Shown: positions 23,113 through 34,879 of the stretch, in pieces
How positions within the stretch are numbered: position 1 is the first letter of the stretch
Layout of the letters: every line of letters begins with the position of its first letter
From: Desmodesmus armatus
Taxonomy: Eukaryota > Chlorophyta > Chlorophyceae > Sphaeropleales > Scenedesmaceae
DNA length: 64,000 nt
Reading direction: 5' to 3'
Assembly: GCA_007449985.2 (NCBI GenBank)
Contig: VIIQ02000072.1
Location: 62,001-126,000, forward strand
Notes under the pieces: generated by a model
Seen by the model: only the letters and a program-made list of their open reading frames with translations
Database searches by the model: none
Told to the model about the DNA's origin: nothing
Position numbers and translations under genes: made by a program

Positions 23113-25700
23113 CTAGGATCATCTGTCAGTTGTCCGCTCCACGCAGCGCCGCCGCCCCTCCAATTAATTGGATGCCTTTGCACAGTGTGTGCGCTTTGTC
23201 TCCCCACAATCTGTTTTCTACAGTGTGTGCGCTCTCCGTCAGGATGTCGCCTTGCCAAGTATGCGTGTGTGAGCCATTTGTGCTGCACCCGGTCAGCGGC
23301 TGACATCGTCTGCGCTTATTCCGTGCCCTGTGGCATGAGTGCATGCTGGCAGCACGAATGCCCGCTGTGAAAGAGGCTGGGCACGTCTATGGCACCGCAA
23401 CGTGCTCTCTGCTGGATAGCTGGTGTCCCCACCCAGGTAGCAGCTATGCTGGCTGGTGTGTGCTTAGTAGCTTTGGGGCACGCGTTGCTGAGATGATTGG
23501 TCTCAGCAGCAGGCTCAATGATTGTGTTCCATGGGCCACCACTGTGCACGAGGCAAGCCGCCAAGGGGCTCGCTGCTGGAACTGGTGTTGTGTCTTGTGT
23601 TGTGCTTCAAAGCGCAAATTTGCCATGGTTGAATATGCACGTTGTCATGCTGCATTTGGCGACATGCACAGCGTCTGTGGCTGGTGGCTACTGTACTGCA
23701 GTGGGTACAGTGATTGCCCGAGCAATGTTTATGGCAGTGCACGAGCCGTGTTGATCTGTTCAGAGAGATGTGAGGTGTGTGCAGTGTTGTGGCTGACCGT
23801 CAGCCCGGGGCCGCCCCGCACACCGCCAGAGGGCCTCTGATGCATCATGCTACACTGGCCAGAGACTGCTGTACCGTACAGCTTGAAGCCATTTCACCCT
23901 TCCAGTTTTAGGACCATCTGTCAGTTGTTTGCTCCACAGCAGCGCCTCTGCCCCTCCATTTGATTGGCTGCCCTTGCACAGTGTCTTGTTGTTGGGTCCA
24001 GCCCAAATAGTATTTGATGGTTGAACTACCCAACGTGGACACCACTGTGCAACAGGCAGCCGATAAGGGGCTCGCTGCTGGAACTGGTGTTGTGTGTTGT
24101 GTTGGGTTGTTCCTCTGTTCCGTACTGCGCCATGCATGGTTGGGATGTGCCGCTGTAATGCCTATGGCACTGGACAGCCACTTGATCTGTGCACATAGTT
24201 GTGTGGTGTGTGCCGGTTGTGGCCGGCAGCACCACGCAACCCTGCTGCTATGCATGCTATTCTGGTTAGGGATTGTTGCACGAAGCCACCCGCCACCCTC
24301 AGAGTCAGGACAGTTTGTCAGTTGTCTGCTTCACAGCAGCGCCTCTGCCCCTCCATTTGATTGGCTGCCCTTGCACAGTGTGGTGTGGTCGGGTACAGCC
24401 CTATTGGCTGGCTGGAGTTTTGCCACCACTGTGCAAGCGGCAAGCAGCCAAGGGGCTCGCTGCTGGAACTGTTGTTGTGTGTTGTGCTTGATTGTTGCTT
24501 CATGGTGTTCTGGCAGACAGTGGCATTTCTCCCCCTCTGTATGTGTCGATTTCAAAAACTCAGCCTGTGTGCTACTTATCCATTGCACCCTGCAACTTGC
24601 ACGGTACAGTACCGGGTACTTCGGCAGTGTTACTTCAATGGTCCTCGTGTGGCGCAGTTACCGCATGGTGGGGTGTTCATGTCTGGCTTGGCTTGCCACG
24701 TACCTGCCGGATGTCCGCCCTGGCAAATGCGCAATGTGACTTCATCAGTCACCGACAGTGTGTTACTTATCCTTTGCACCCTGCAATGTTACTCCGGCAG
24801 TGTTACTTTAATGTTCCTCTTTGGCGCAGTTGCCGCATGGCTGCATATCTGCGCAAGGCTTGGCGTGCCGTGTACCTGCAGGATGTCCGCTGTGACAAGC
24901 ACGTAATGTTACTTCGGTTTGTATTGATTCGCACGTAGCGCAGCTGTCGCATGGCTGCGTGTTTGCGTATGCACTGCAGTGCAGGCTGCTGCAAACGCTG
25001 CTGTGCACAGGCGGCCACAAAGGGGCCAGCTGCCGCAGTCGCGCAGATTTGCTGTTTCTTGCGCTGTGTTTTGCTGTGGTTGAAGCATTTACTGTTGCGA
25101 TTTGTGGCTGTTGCTGGATGATAGCTGCAGCATGCAGTTGCAATGTCAGTGGCAGTGCAAAGGTGTTTTGAGTCTGTGCAGAGAGGTGTCGGGTGTGTGT
25201 CAGTTGTGGCTGACAGCTTCATGCAAGCCTGATGCATGCATGCTACACTGGTCAGGAATTGCTGTACAAAGCCTCAACCATCCCCAGTTTTAGGACCATC
25301 TGTCAGTTGTCTGCTCCACAGCAGCGCCTCTGCCCCTCCATTTGATTGGCTGCCCTTGCACAGTGTGGTGCAAATTGCATTAGAGCTTGCATGTCATGTT
25401 GTGTTGTGCGATTTTGGCAGGTGTGATTGCTGTTGCTGGCGTGCCCATGTGCACATAGTACTAACGTAGTACGTTGACCATCGGCTGTGTCTGATCGCTT
25501 TTGAGCCTTCCATGTAAGACAACCAGCTGGAGCAGCTTCTGAGGCTGCTTTTGCATTTCATGTTTTGTTTTCGCCTTTTGGGCCCAGCCATGTTGGCTGT
25601 TTGCTTACCAGGTCGGTATTTGGCCACCACTGTGCAAGAGGCAGCCGCCAAGGGGCTCGCTGTTGGAACTGTTGTTGTGTGTTGTGCTTGAGTATGTTGT
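23113..25700 (+). repeat. Four diverged copies of a two-part repeat
   Basis: Block A (CATCTGTCAGTTGTC... to TTGCACAGTGT, about 75 bp) starts near 23115, 23910, 24307 and 25292. Block B (CCACCACTGTGCA... GGGGCTCGCTGCTGGAACTG, about 70 bp) starts near 23536, 24040, 24421 and 25622. A and B alternate, but the spacers vary from under 100 to over 300 bp. A separate pair of about 165 bp within 24570-24920 carries TTCGGCAGTGTTACTT / TCCGGCAGTGTTACTT. This looks like old tandem duplication followed by indels. Confidence 0.7.
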
Positions 25701-26904
25701 GGTCTGGGCAGGTGGTGGCGGACTGATTTAGTCTCCGTTGATGCATTCCTGCTAGCGGTTTTGCTAAGCAGACGCCTGATGACACTGCTTGCTTTTTTGA
25801 CATCCATGCGGCATTTTGTCTGTGGGTGCCGGCGATACTGGAGGCTGGGGCGCTGTGCATGCGCAACTTCACGTCTGCCTTGCACATACCAGTGTACAAC
25901 CTTTGGACCGCCGTTGTGCCCTGGACGGAGCAAATGCAGGGAGAAGAAATGCTGCCGTTATGCTATGTATGCTTGCTTACTCATTGTTACTCCTTTATTG
26001 CTCATGTGGTGCAGTCGCCGCTGAGCCTGAGCCTGACTTTTGTGTGGGGAGTGGCTTTGAACAGCACTGGGCGGCCTACAGTTGTCCCTTCCAGGTGCAA
26101 CATCCACTTTATGCTACCTCGCATGAGTGCTGCCCCAAGAGGCATGCCTCCTGCGCAATCAGCACTGCATACCAGCGAGTGCAAAGTTTGGTGCATGCAT
26201 ATTGCTGCGACTAGTATTTGTGCTTTGTTGTGAGGGGGAAGGGGGGTGGGGCAAGGGGCTATCCTTGCCCCATGCTACTACCCCGTGATGCGTCAGTGAC
26301 CAGACCTGGTCACACAGTCAAGGAAGGCGGTGTGCATGACACATTCAAGCTGTCTGTTGCTCACCAGCAGGACCACTGCTCCTTAGCCGGCTCACAGATG
26401 TTGCGAATGCAACTTTGCGACACCAAGGATGCTGTGTCAACGTGTTGCTGCAGCAACAGCCAAGGTGGGCGCCCTTGGTGTGCTTGCTGAGCTGGTTCGC
26501 TCACAGAATGCCCAGATGGTTGCGAAAGTTGAAATTGTACTTGGCAGCACGACTGCCAGGCAGTGTCTGGCTTTGTAACAAAGGATTGGCCATGTCAGCA
26601 TTCAGAGAACCAGACTGACACGTCAATGACACTGTTATGCCAGACTGTGGCGTCACATGTGCCTGGGGCCTAACTGTCTGAACTGACCATGCTGAGGCAG
26701 ATTGCAAACATAGCAAAGTGCAAGTGACCTACGTGCACACGTGTGCCACGACTAACACCACCAGCAGCAGTGCTCAGTGTTCACTTGAAAGCACCGCTCC
26801 CCCCACCTGCTGCAGCAGCAAGCAACCAGCAACCAGCACAGGCTCTCAGTAGAGCTCAAAAGTACCCTGCACATGGGCTGAATCCGCCAGACAGGCCCAG
26901 CAGC

Positions 26905-29900
26905 ATGGCACAACAGCAGCTGGAGTGCTGCCTGGTTTGGTTCAGGCGTGACTTGAGGACTTACGACAATCCAGCGCTAGTAGCTGCACTCAACAGTGCA
27001 AAACGTGTGATACCAGTCTATGTGTGGGCTCCAGAGGAGGAGGTGCGCAGTCTGGCGTGGCGTGGTCCCCGCATCATTCGGAACAGGGTTGCCTTGATTA
27101 CAGCTTGTCCGAGGCCTACTAGTGGCCATTTTGCATTGCGTGTGTGTGTAAAATATACGTCCAGCGTGCGTGCGTGTCCGGGGCCATCTCAGCTCGATAG
27201 ATTCCTGCAGCAGCAGCAACACTGCTGTGCCCATCAAACTCAGCATGCGGCTGCCTGTGTGCACATACAGGGCCAGTTCCAGCCAGGAAGGCAGACGCGT
27301 TGGTGGAACAAGCACAGCGTGCTATGCCTTTCACAGCGGCTGCAGCAGCTGGGCTCACGCCTGGTGGTGCGCAGGGGCAGGGAGTCAGCACAGGCCCTGA
27401 AGGACTTGGTGCAGGAGACAGGCGCACAGGCGGTGTTCTTCAACCACCTGTATGACAGCATCAGCATGGTGCGGGATCAGCAAGTGAAGGATGAGCTGCG
27501 GGCCCACGGAGTGCTGACGTCCACCTTCAATGCTGACCTGCTGTATGAACCCTGGGAGGTGCTGGATGAGCAGCGGCAGGTGAGCCAAGGGGCTTATGTA
27601 AGGTTGGTTGGAGCATCATAATAGTGCTGGCCAGTGGAAGCTAGCAGCTGCCCCTGACACCATGTATGTTGTGCGAGGCATGTCGCAAGGGGCAGAAGTG
27701 ATGAGTCACCACAGGCAGCTGGTGGTACACTAGCAGCAGCACGCCTGCAAGTGGAGCACGCTTGTGCACATCATCCAGCTGATTCGGCAGGCGTGCAGCT
27801 AGAGCGTTTTACCCACTGGCTCCTCACCCTGTTGTCCACCTCCCGCTCCCCCAGCCCTACACCACCTTCAAGGCGTACTGGGACCGCTGCCTGGCCATGC
27901 CGTACGCACCACCACTGCCGCTGCCCGAGCCCACAGGGCCGCTGCCGACAGTGCCTGAGTCTGTCTCAAGCATGCCCATACGCGAGGTGAGCCAGCTTGA
28001 ATCGTTCTCAGCAGCTGATTGCAAGGCAACTGTGAAGGTCAGACACGGCAGGTCTTATTATGTCAGCAATAGGGCCGTCACAAGCAGTGGGTTTGCTGTT
28101 GTGCACTCGGTCGTCACCAGCAGCTGCAAGAGGGTACCTGCCAGCACGACTGTCCCCAGCCGCCCCCACGCACCGCATCTTGAAACCAACCAGATGACGT
28201 TTAGTCATCCTGTAACTTACACGGCGCCGTGTAATTTCCACCGTCGCACCCCTTACAGGTTGATTGGTTCATGTCAGCGGAGCAGGAGGCATCGACAGAG
28301 GCCCTCACACACCGCTGGGACCCATCAGGCCAGGCTGCTGTCGCGCGGCTGGAGGCTTTCCTGCAGCAGGGCCTGCCTTCCTTCCAGCACGACCGCGCCA
28401 AGACAGACCGTGAGAGCACCACCATGCTGTCACCCTGGATCCACTTTGGCACGATCAGCGTGCGGCACATCTACTACAGGTGGGGCGAGTGGGTGTGTGT
28501 AAACACAGGGAGTGCATCCAGCCAATGCATGAACCATCTCACCATCCAAGAAATTCTGAAGTTGCGTAGAAGTGCGTGGGAGCGCACAGGAATTACACAT
28601 TCAGTCAAAAGTAATAAAAGGAAATCTTGTGTGTGTGTGGGGGGGGGGGGTCGAGGCTGCAGGACAGCTGGTGGCTGTTCACTGGGTGGGGTGTAGTGGG
28701 GTGATCTTGAGTTGTGGTGGTCTGCACAGCTTGGCGCCTTGGAGCTACCTGCGCGCATGAAAGCCATCTCTGCCTGCTTCAGGATATGTACAGCAAAGGC
28801 AGCACAACCACGTTAGCGCCAGCACGAAACTGACGATTCCGGACATTGCGTGCAATGTCCCAGCTCGTCAGTTTTGTGCTGGCGCTAACGTGGTTGTGCT
28901 CACCTTTGCTGCACTGGGCTCCGTGCTGAGGTTGTACAGCTGGGTATGCTTCGACAGCATGTGCTGCAGTTGCTTGCACAACATGCTCAAGCTGTGTTGT
29001 GTTTCGCTGTGTCGTGTGTGCTGCAGGGTTGCCCAGAAGCATGCTCAGTGGCAGGCTGATGGTGTTGACAGGGGCAAGTCTTGCCTGGACTTCCTGCAGC
29101 AGATGGGGTACAGAGAGTACAGCAGGTGGGTGCGCTGACCTGGGTGTATGTTATCGTCTCGTCTGTGTGGTGGAAGAGAGGGGGGGGTAGCCATCTGCTC
29201 GCCACCGCGTATGCCATCCTAGTGTGTGGCTTGCTGACCGTGGTGACGGTTGTCACGGTGCTTTGGCGTCGAAGCGAGGTATCCACCTGGATGACAAGTG
29301 ACCAGGGGCTCCGGTAGGAAATTGTCTGCAAGCACTCACATGGCACATGTGGTGTGTCATGTGTGTCTCCAGGTACCTGGCATTCCACTTCCCGTTCATC
29401 ACTGAGCGCTCCATGCTGGCTCACCTGCGGGCTGTGCCCTGGCGGCTGGACCAGGACGCATTCAAGGCTTGGAGGCAGGGGCTGACAGGCTACCCCTGGT
29501 TGATGCAGGTGGGTGGAGGTTGAAGGAGGGTTGGCTGAATGCAGCTTGGGCGAGGGGCGGTATGTTAGTACTTGGGTTTGATTGGAGTGCTCGCCTGCAG
29601 GGCTTGGAGGCAGGGGCTGACAGGCTACCCCCTGGTGGAAGCAGGTGGGTGGAGGCTTGTACGAAGGAGGGTGGGCTGAATGCAACATGGGCCAGGGGCG
29701 CGCGGGGGGGGGGGGGGGGGGGGCTGCCGCTGCAGCAGGCGTTTGGTGTGTGAGCAAGTGGGTAACGAACGTTCGTCTGCAGGGCTGGTCTGGGCGTGAT
29801 GCTAAAACAGCCAGACCAGGACGTCATCCTGATACCAGGTCAACGTCTACACTTTTGTTAGTATCTTGACCTGTTTCTGTTACGCGTTGCAGGCATGCGG

Positions 29901-32900
29901 CAGCTGTGGAGCATGGGGTGGTGCCACAACCGCGTGCGTGTGGTGGCCAGCCACTTCCTGGTGAAGCACCTGCTGCTGCCGTGGCAATGGGGCCTCAAGC
30001 ACCTGTGGGACTGCCAGATTGACGCAGACCTGGAGTGTGACGCCCTCGGCTGGCAGTACGTCAGTGGATGCCTGTCAGGTGGGTTGTAACCTGTTGCCCA
30101 CTGCCCCGCGCACCTGACAGGTTGCATGCCCCGCCTGTCATCACACACCACATCCAGCATGCGCAGCAATGCACCCCTTCAGCTGCATGCTGGGCTGGCC
30201 TGTTGGTTGCGTGTTGCACCAACCAGCAGCGCATTCTTGTGTGTCGTTTGTGCCCCACCCAGTCTCACCCAGTGCGGTGAGCACTGCACACAGGTGACAG
30301 TGTCCGTTTGAGTGACCTCCCTCACGCCATGATCACATTGTCCTCATTGCTGCACACACGCACCCCTTCAACTACGCGACAGTGTCCAGTTGCGTGAGCC
30401 TCCCCCCTTCCCATGATCTTGCTATCTTCCGTGCTGCTGTCTGCATTGCTGCAGACGCACACCCTTTCAACTACATGGTGGACCTTGAGGAGGAGTGGAA
30501 GCGCTTCGACCCTGACGGCCACTACGTTCGCCGCTGGCTGCCCGTGCTGAGCCAGCTGCCTGCGCAGTACATCCACCAGCCTTGGAAGGCACCACCAGAG
30601 GTGCTGGAGGAGGCAGGTGGGTGAGGGGGGGGGGGAGGGGGGGGGGTGTTTTTGGGGGGGGGGGGGGGGCAGGTGGGTGAGGGGAGGGAGGGAGGGGGGG
30701 GGGAGGGCTGCCAGCAGTGTGACACAGTGCAGGGCCGCAATGGTTGTATTGTCGGCACTCGTGCTTCCAACTGAGTGACGTGAACACACATGTCCTTGCT
30801 GACACGTTGCGTCATTTTGGTAGGGCAGGAGCGTCTTCCTCTTGTGCGCACCTATCGAGCTTGAAAAACAACAGCGGACATTCAGATTTGCTTCATGAGT
30901 TGCGTCCCGTTCCTTTGAGTCCGTGTGTTCTGTTCCAATCATGGTGTCTAATCTGCCACGTCGTGACCCTGCAGGTGTGGAGTTGGGTTTCAACTACCCC
31001 TGGCCCATCATCACCTCAGAGGCTGCTAAGGAGGGTGTGGCCTGGGCCTCAGCTGTGGTGGAGCGCTGTGCCACAAACAGCAGCGGCAGCAGTGGCAGCA
31101 GCAGCGGCACGACGGGCTTCAACAGCCTCATGCCTTGCAAGGAGCCATACAGGTGCGCTGGTGAATGACAGGCGGCTTGGCTGTTGCCTTGAGGGCTATT
31201 TGTTTGATGTGAGGGTTGTCAGGTTACCACTCAGGGGTGGCGCCGGTCATGTCGACTGTGCAGCAGGGTTCGTCAGATTCAGCAGCCATGTGCGACAGTC
31301 AAGCTAGTACAGGGCCCTGGAGGGTATAGCACGTCTTCGTGCTATAGCACGAAGACGTGAGTGCAAATTCACGGCACTCTGACACCTTAGCATTGGCAGC
31401 AGGAGCACTAGTAGTAGCTGTGTTGTGGGTCCTGCTCTGCGTGCTAGCACAGCAAATGATTGGCTTGATCTGTTAACTTCTGCCTATGTTGAGACTTGTC
31501 TGAAAGACTAACCCATGTGTGTGCGTGCACGGTGTGTGGAGACTACCAGCTTGCAGCTGAGTCATGAATGCACGATCCTATACCTGGTGTGTGTGGCAGT
31601 TGCCCTTGGTGGTGTGTGTTTTTTTTGGGGGCTGGTCTTGTTTGCCGGTCTTGCTGCAGGTTTTTCTTGCAGGTGTGTCTTCCCAGTTCATCCCGTGTGG
31701 AGAGTACCGCTCAGCGGTGAAAGTATCCACTTGTAACAACCTCCCCCCCCCCAAAAAAAAATTACCCCTGTCGTATCCATTTGTATGTTTGTGCAATCAG
31801 GCCGCCAACAGACCCAGCCCTCATGAGCTCCTTCCTGGCAGCAGCGGCCGGCAGCGCCAACTGGCAGGGGCGGCTGCCTCCCCTTTACATCCACTCAGCC
31901 AGCGGCCACCCCCTGTCCCTGCAGCACACAGCGCAGCAGCGGCCGCACTGGGGCCCGTCAATGTACACTGGGGCTGTCAGCGACAGCTACACAGGCAGCG
32001 GCTACAGTGCTGGCGAGGGCGGGGGCTACCTGGTAGACAGGTGGGTCTGTCAGCATGTTTTGTGGCCTGATGTACTTGGAACCTTATGGTACGATGTATT
32101 CTCGTCTTTTGCTGCACACCATGCACATGTGGCATGGACAGGGGTGGTTGAGCTCTGACAGTGGGTGTAACTGACTGAAGCTGGCATGTCTCCAGGTGAT
32201 ATTTCAAGCAGCGTCCGGTTCACATATGTCAATGTTTTTCGTGTGGTGAATGCAGGTGGGGCCGCCAGTACAAGCTGCAGCCTGGTCACATGGGCCAGCA
32301 GCAGCTGATGCTGGTGGATGGGCCTGAAGCGTCAGCCAGCATGTCTGGCAGTGCAGCAGTGACAGGGGAGGGCGGCCCGGTCAGCAGCAGCGGCAGTGAC
32401 AAGTCATCCCGTGGGCCTGGCTCTGAGTCTGGGGACTCGCCAGACTCTATGACAGCAGGCGAAGGTGGGGAGGGTGAGGATGGCAGGCTGGGGGACACGG
32501 CAGCTGGTCAGGGGATGATGTCGTCAGGGGATGATGGAGAGGGAGGAGGTGAGCAGCGGTATGGGAAGAAGCCGCGGCAGCAGCGGATGCTGATGCCTGG
32601 GGCCGCTGCAGCAGGGGCGCCGGCAGCAGCAGCAGGCAGCTCAGACGAGCAGGTGGTGCCGTCGCTGTGTGAGGTGCCAGACATCGCTGCAGCAGCGGTA
32701 GCAAACCTGCGCACTGGCCGCCACCAGCAGCGGCACGGGCATGTGCACAAGCACCACCACAGGACTGGGAAGCACTTGGGCTCAGGCCAGCATGCGGCAG
32801 CGGGTGGGGATGACGCAGCCATGATGGATGGGGACTACAGGCCCCGGGCGTACTATGAGATCTCAGACAGCATGGGTGCGATCCCAGCTGCGAGCCTCAG

Positions 32901-33081
32901 CACAGCTTGCTCAAAGTTTGTGCGGCCGGCGGTGGGCGCTGGCGCCCTGCAGCAGCAGCTGGAGAGCGAGGAGGGCGAGGGCAGTGATGGGGATGTGGAG
33001 ATGGATGGGCCTGCAGCGGGTGACGGGCTGCTGCTTGTGCAGGAGGCCGCAAGGCTGCACATCGCCCAGGCAGGGCAGTGA
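26905..33081 (+). CDS. CPH1: Plant-type cryptochrome (blue-light photoreceptor)
   Basis: Flavoprotein blue-light receptor of the photolyase/cryptochrome family. Exons: 26905-27042, 27271-27579, 27855-27986, 28259-28479, 29027-29125, 29373-29508, 29893-30078, 30455-30616, 30975-31152, 31801-32040, 32256-33081; about 875 residues. All phases match except between exons 6 and 7, where one C appears to be missing (see findings). The N-terminal photolyase domain opens VWFRRDLRTYDNPAL (about residues 11-25) and includes FNADLLYEPWEV (about 130-142). The FAD domain has FKAWRQGLTGYP, LPWQWG and LECDALGWQY. The electron-transfer Trp triad is conserved at about W323, W376 and W399, and the plant-type Asp near FAD is at about D395; each is one lower than my count in Arabidopsis CRY1. 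The C-terminal extension (about 375 residues) has SDEQVVPS near residue 729, like the DQxVP element of the plant DAS region, then acidic and His/basic patches. The symbol follows the Chlamydomonas plant-type cryptochrome. The first in-frame ATG is 26905. Confidence 0.93.
28791..28911 (+). repeat. Long near-perfect inverted repeat (hairpin) in cryptochrome intron 4
   Basis: The arms begin CAGCAAAGG and end CCTTTGCTG, and pair along about 50 bp with only a few mismatches (core ACAACCACGTTAGCGCCAGC). The loop contains its own smaller palindrome, GGACATTG-CGTG-CAATGTCC. It could be a small-RNA precursor or a short inverted-repeat element. Confidence 0.9.
29466..29700 (+). repeat. Tandem duplication of the cryptochrome exon 6 end and its donor
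   Basis: The segment GGCTTGGAGGCAGGGGCTGA... to TGCAG|GTGGGTGGAG at 29466 recurs at 29601 with GAAGCAG|GTGGGTGGAG; about 95 bp each, including the start of the intron. Copy 1 has four C in the TACCCC run and copy 2 has five, so only copy 2 keeps the conserved reading GYPLV(D/E)AG. Confidence 0.9.
30617..30710 (+). repeat. Poly-G tracts at the start of cryptochrome intron 8
   Basis: Immediately after donor GTGGGT lie several runs of 8 to 16 G, interrupted by A or T. This strand could form G-quadruplexes. A pure run of about 22 G also lies in the intron at about 29703-29723. Confidence 0.85.
31330..31359. repeat. Perfect 30-bp palindrome in cryptochrome intron 9
   Basis: The left arm CACGTCTTCGTGCTA is followed directly by its exact reverse complement TAGCACGAAGACGTG, with no loop. 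Confidence 0.95.
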
Positions 33082-34879
33082 GGGGTGTGTTGATGTACCT
33101 TGGATGTGGGACTCGGCATGTGGGGACTTGGCATGGCGTACTGCACCTGCTGCGTGCGTGGCTTGCTTTTACGCGTGTTGTGGTTGGAAGGGCTTGTCAC
33201 ATCGGTGTGAAGTGTGGGGTGGGATGTTTAGGGTGTGTTGTTGTGGCTGCTTTTGTTTGTTTTGGCTGCGGCTGTGTTGTGCTTGCAACTGCTCCCTGCA
33301 GGGTGCTGCTGTTTTGATGTGTTGCATTTGTGTTGTGCCTGTTGCTGCTGACCATGTTGCTGCTGCCCTCTATACCACCCTTTGCCGATATGTGCTGAGG
33401 CGTGTGTTGGTTCTCGTGTCCCCGGGCTATGTAAATTTCTTGTGTACTCATGTGCAATAGAAGGTCTTGCATCTGCGGGACCAGCTGTCCCTTTGGAAGC
33501 GGTGGATTGATTTTGGTCTGTTGTCCGTCGCCTGCGGATATAACTTGAGCTGTTTACCGTCCACAACCCCGTATGGCCAGTACAGTTGCTGTGGCGGCTG
33601 GATCGGTGTCGTTTTTGAAGTTTGGTGTGTGGCTTACCACGCTCATGCTGAGGCTCCATCTTGCTTGCGTGCCCTCCACGACTGTGTTGTATTGTGCCCT
33701 TTTGATGACTCATGCTAATGTCGTTACCAGACAACCACACATAAAGACATGCAACTGACATCTGTATGGTGTGTCTGGAAGGCCCAGGTTTGTGCAAGTG
33801 TGCGTGTGCGACGCCCCTGCAGTTGCACAGCAGACACCTGCGCTATGGCGGTCTGCAGAAGGCAATGCCTTGCAGTCGGCTGTGCACCTCAGCATCTAGC
33901 TGCATGCCTGTAGTTGATGTTTTTGAGCAGAATTGCTTGCGAGGTGCCTTTTGTTGGCTTGTGACATGTATGCTCAGACACCTGTTTACAGGACAGGCTG
34001 CACAGGTATGCAACCCCCTTGCAGAGGTTTATGGCAAGGGTTTAAGTTCCAGCCGGGGCTGTGCTTGTGTTGTCGTGGCGCACAGTGTTGATGATCAGTG
34101 TACCCTGTGTATCACCCAAAAAGTGATGAATTCAGCATTCAAGCGATGCAGACAGCCTTGATGTGTAGGCATGATGGTGAGGTGTGGACTTTGTGGGTAA
34201 CACCTGTGTGTGAGCAGTGGTTCCCAGCTCACGAAGCCGGCTGCAGGGTGTGCGCAACCTGGTGGGAATCGACTATGCTAAAAAAAGAGGGCAGTCACCA
34301 ATGGCGGGAATGGGAGAAGTCACCATATCAACACCCGTCTGGTGATGTTGCCCACCAGTGAGGGATGCCGTTGGCACTACTGACAGTTGGACTGCCTAAA
34401 GCATGACTGCCTGAAGCATGGGCGACAAAGGCAGTCTGGGCATGGCTGCAGGCAGCGCTTTTACCCCCCGGGGGGGGGGGGGGGGTCCAGTTATTTTGCA
34501 TCGTGCACTGTAGGAAATTAATTTCAATCAAGTGGTTTCCAGAGTGGTCAAAGTCGGATTGGAACGGCTGCACATACACAATCACACAATCACCTAAACC
34601 CACGAGTAGAAGGAGGTAGTGCAGGAACCCCAGCGACGCACACACGTTGTTGTATAGGTCAAAGACGTTTATATATGCAAGGACTCGTGGTCTGTCATTC
34701 TGCTGCCGCGTCATCACCACTTGCGTTCTTCTCTGCGGTGTCTGTTCGCAGTGTTTGCCATCGCCAGTCTCAGGATAAAATTGCATTGGGTTCGAGCTTT
34801 CAGGACGAGAGATCAGTTCACCTCAGATCACTGTAATTGGCTGTGAGGAGAAGCCCTTGCTGAATAATCGGAGCTTTAA
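33082..34879. other. Intergenic stretch, no gene recognised
   Basis: Only short frames. It contains the cryptochrome 3' region and a C6G15-like run at about 34467-34487. Nothing with coding or splice support was found. Confidence 0.45.
33430..33434 (+). terminator. Candidate poly(A) signal TGTAA of the cryptochrome gene
   Basis: First TGTAA after the stop at 33081, about 350 nt downstream. TGTAA is the usual poly(A) signal in Chlamydomonas and relatives (established knowledge). Confidence 0.45.

Larger units (their letters stand above)
20316..26904. other. Long non-coding stretch with diverged direct repeats
   Basis: No convincing gene. A TGTAA motif at 20633-20637 could end the preceding transcript. 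Two repeat systems are present, one at 21049-21708 and one at 23113-25700, listed separately. The last kilobase before 26905 should hold the cryptochrome promoter, but no clear TATA-type element is visible. Confidence 0.5.

Noticed and set aside
23000..25750. CRISPR-like array in the alternating repeat region
   Set aside because: Units are long, diverged and irregularly spaced, and the genome is eukaryotic; it lacks short identical repeats with uniform spacers.
26743..26904. Upstream extension of the cryptochrome reading frame
   Set aside because: The frame is open but has no ATG before 26905, and the family start (VWFRRDLR soon after Met) fits 26905.
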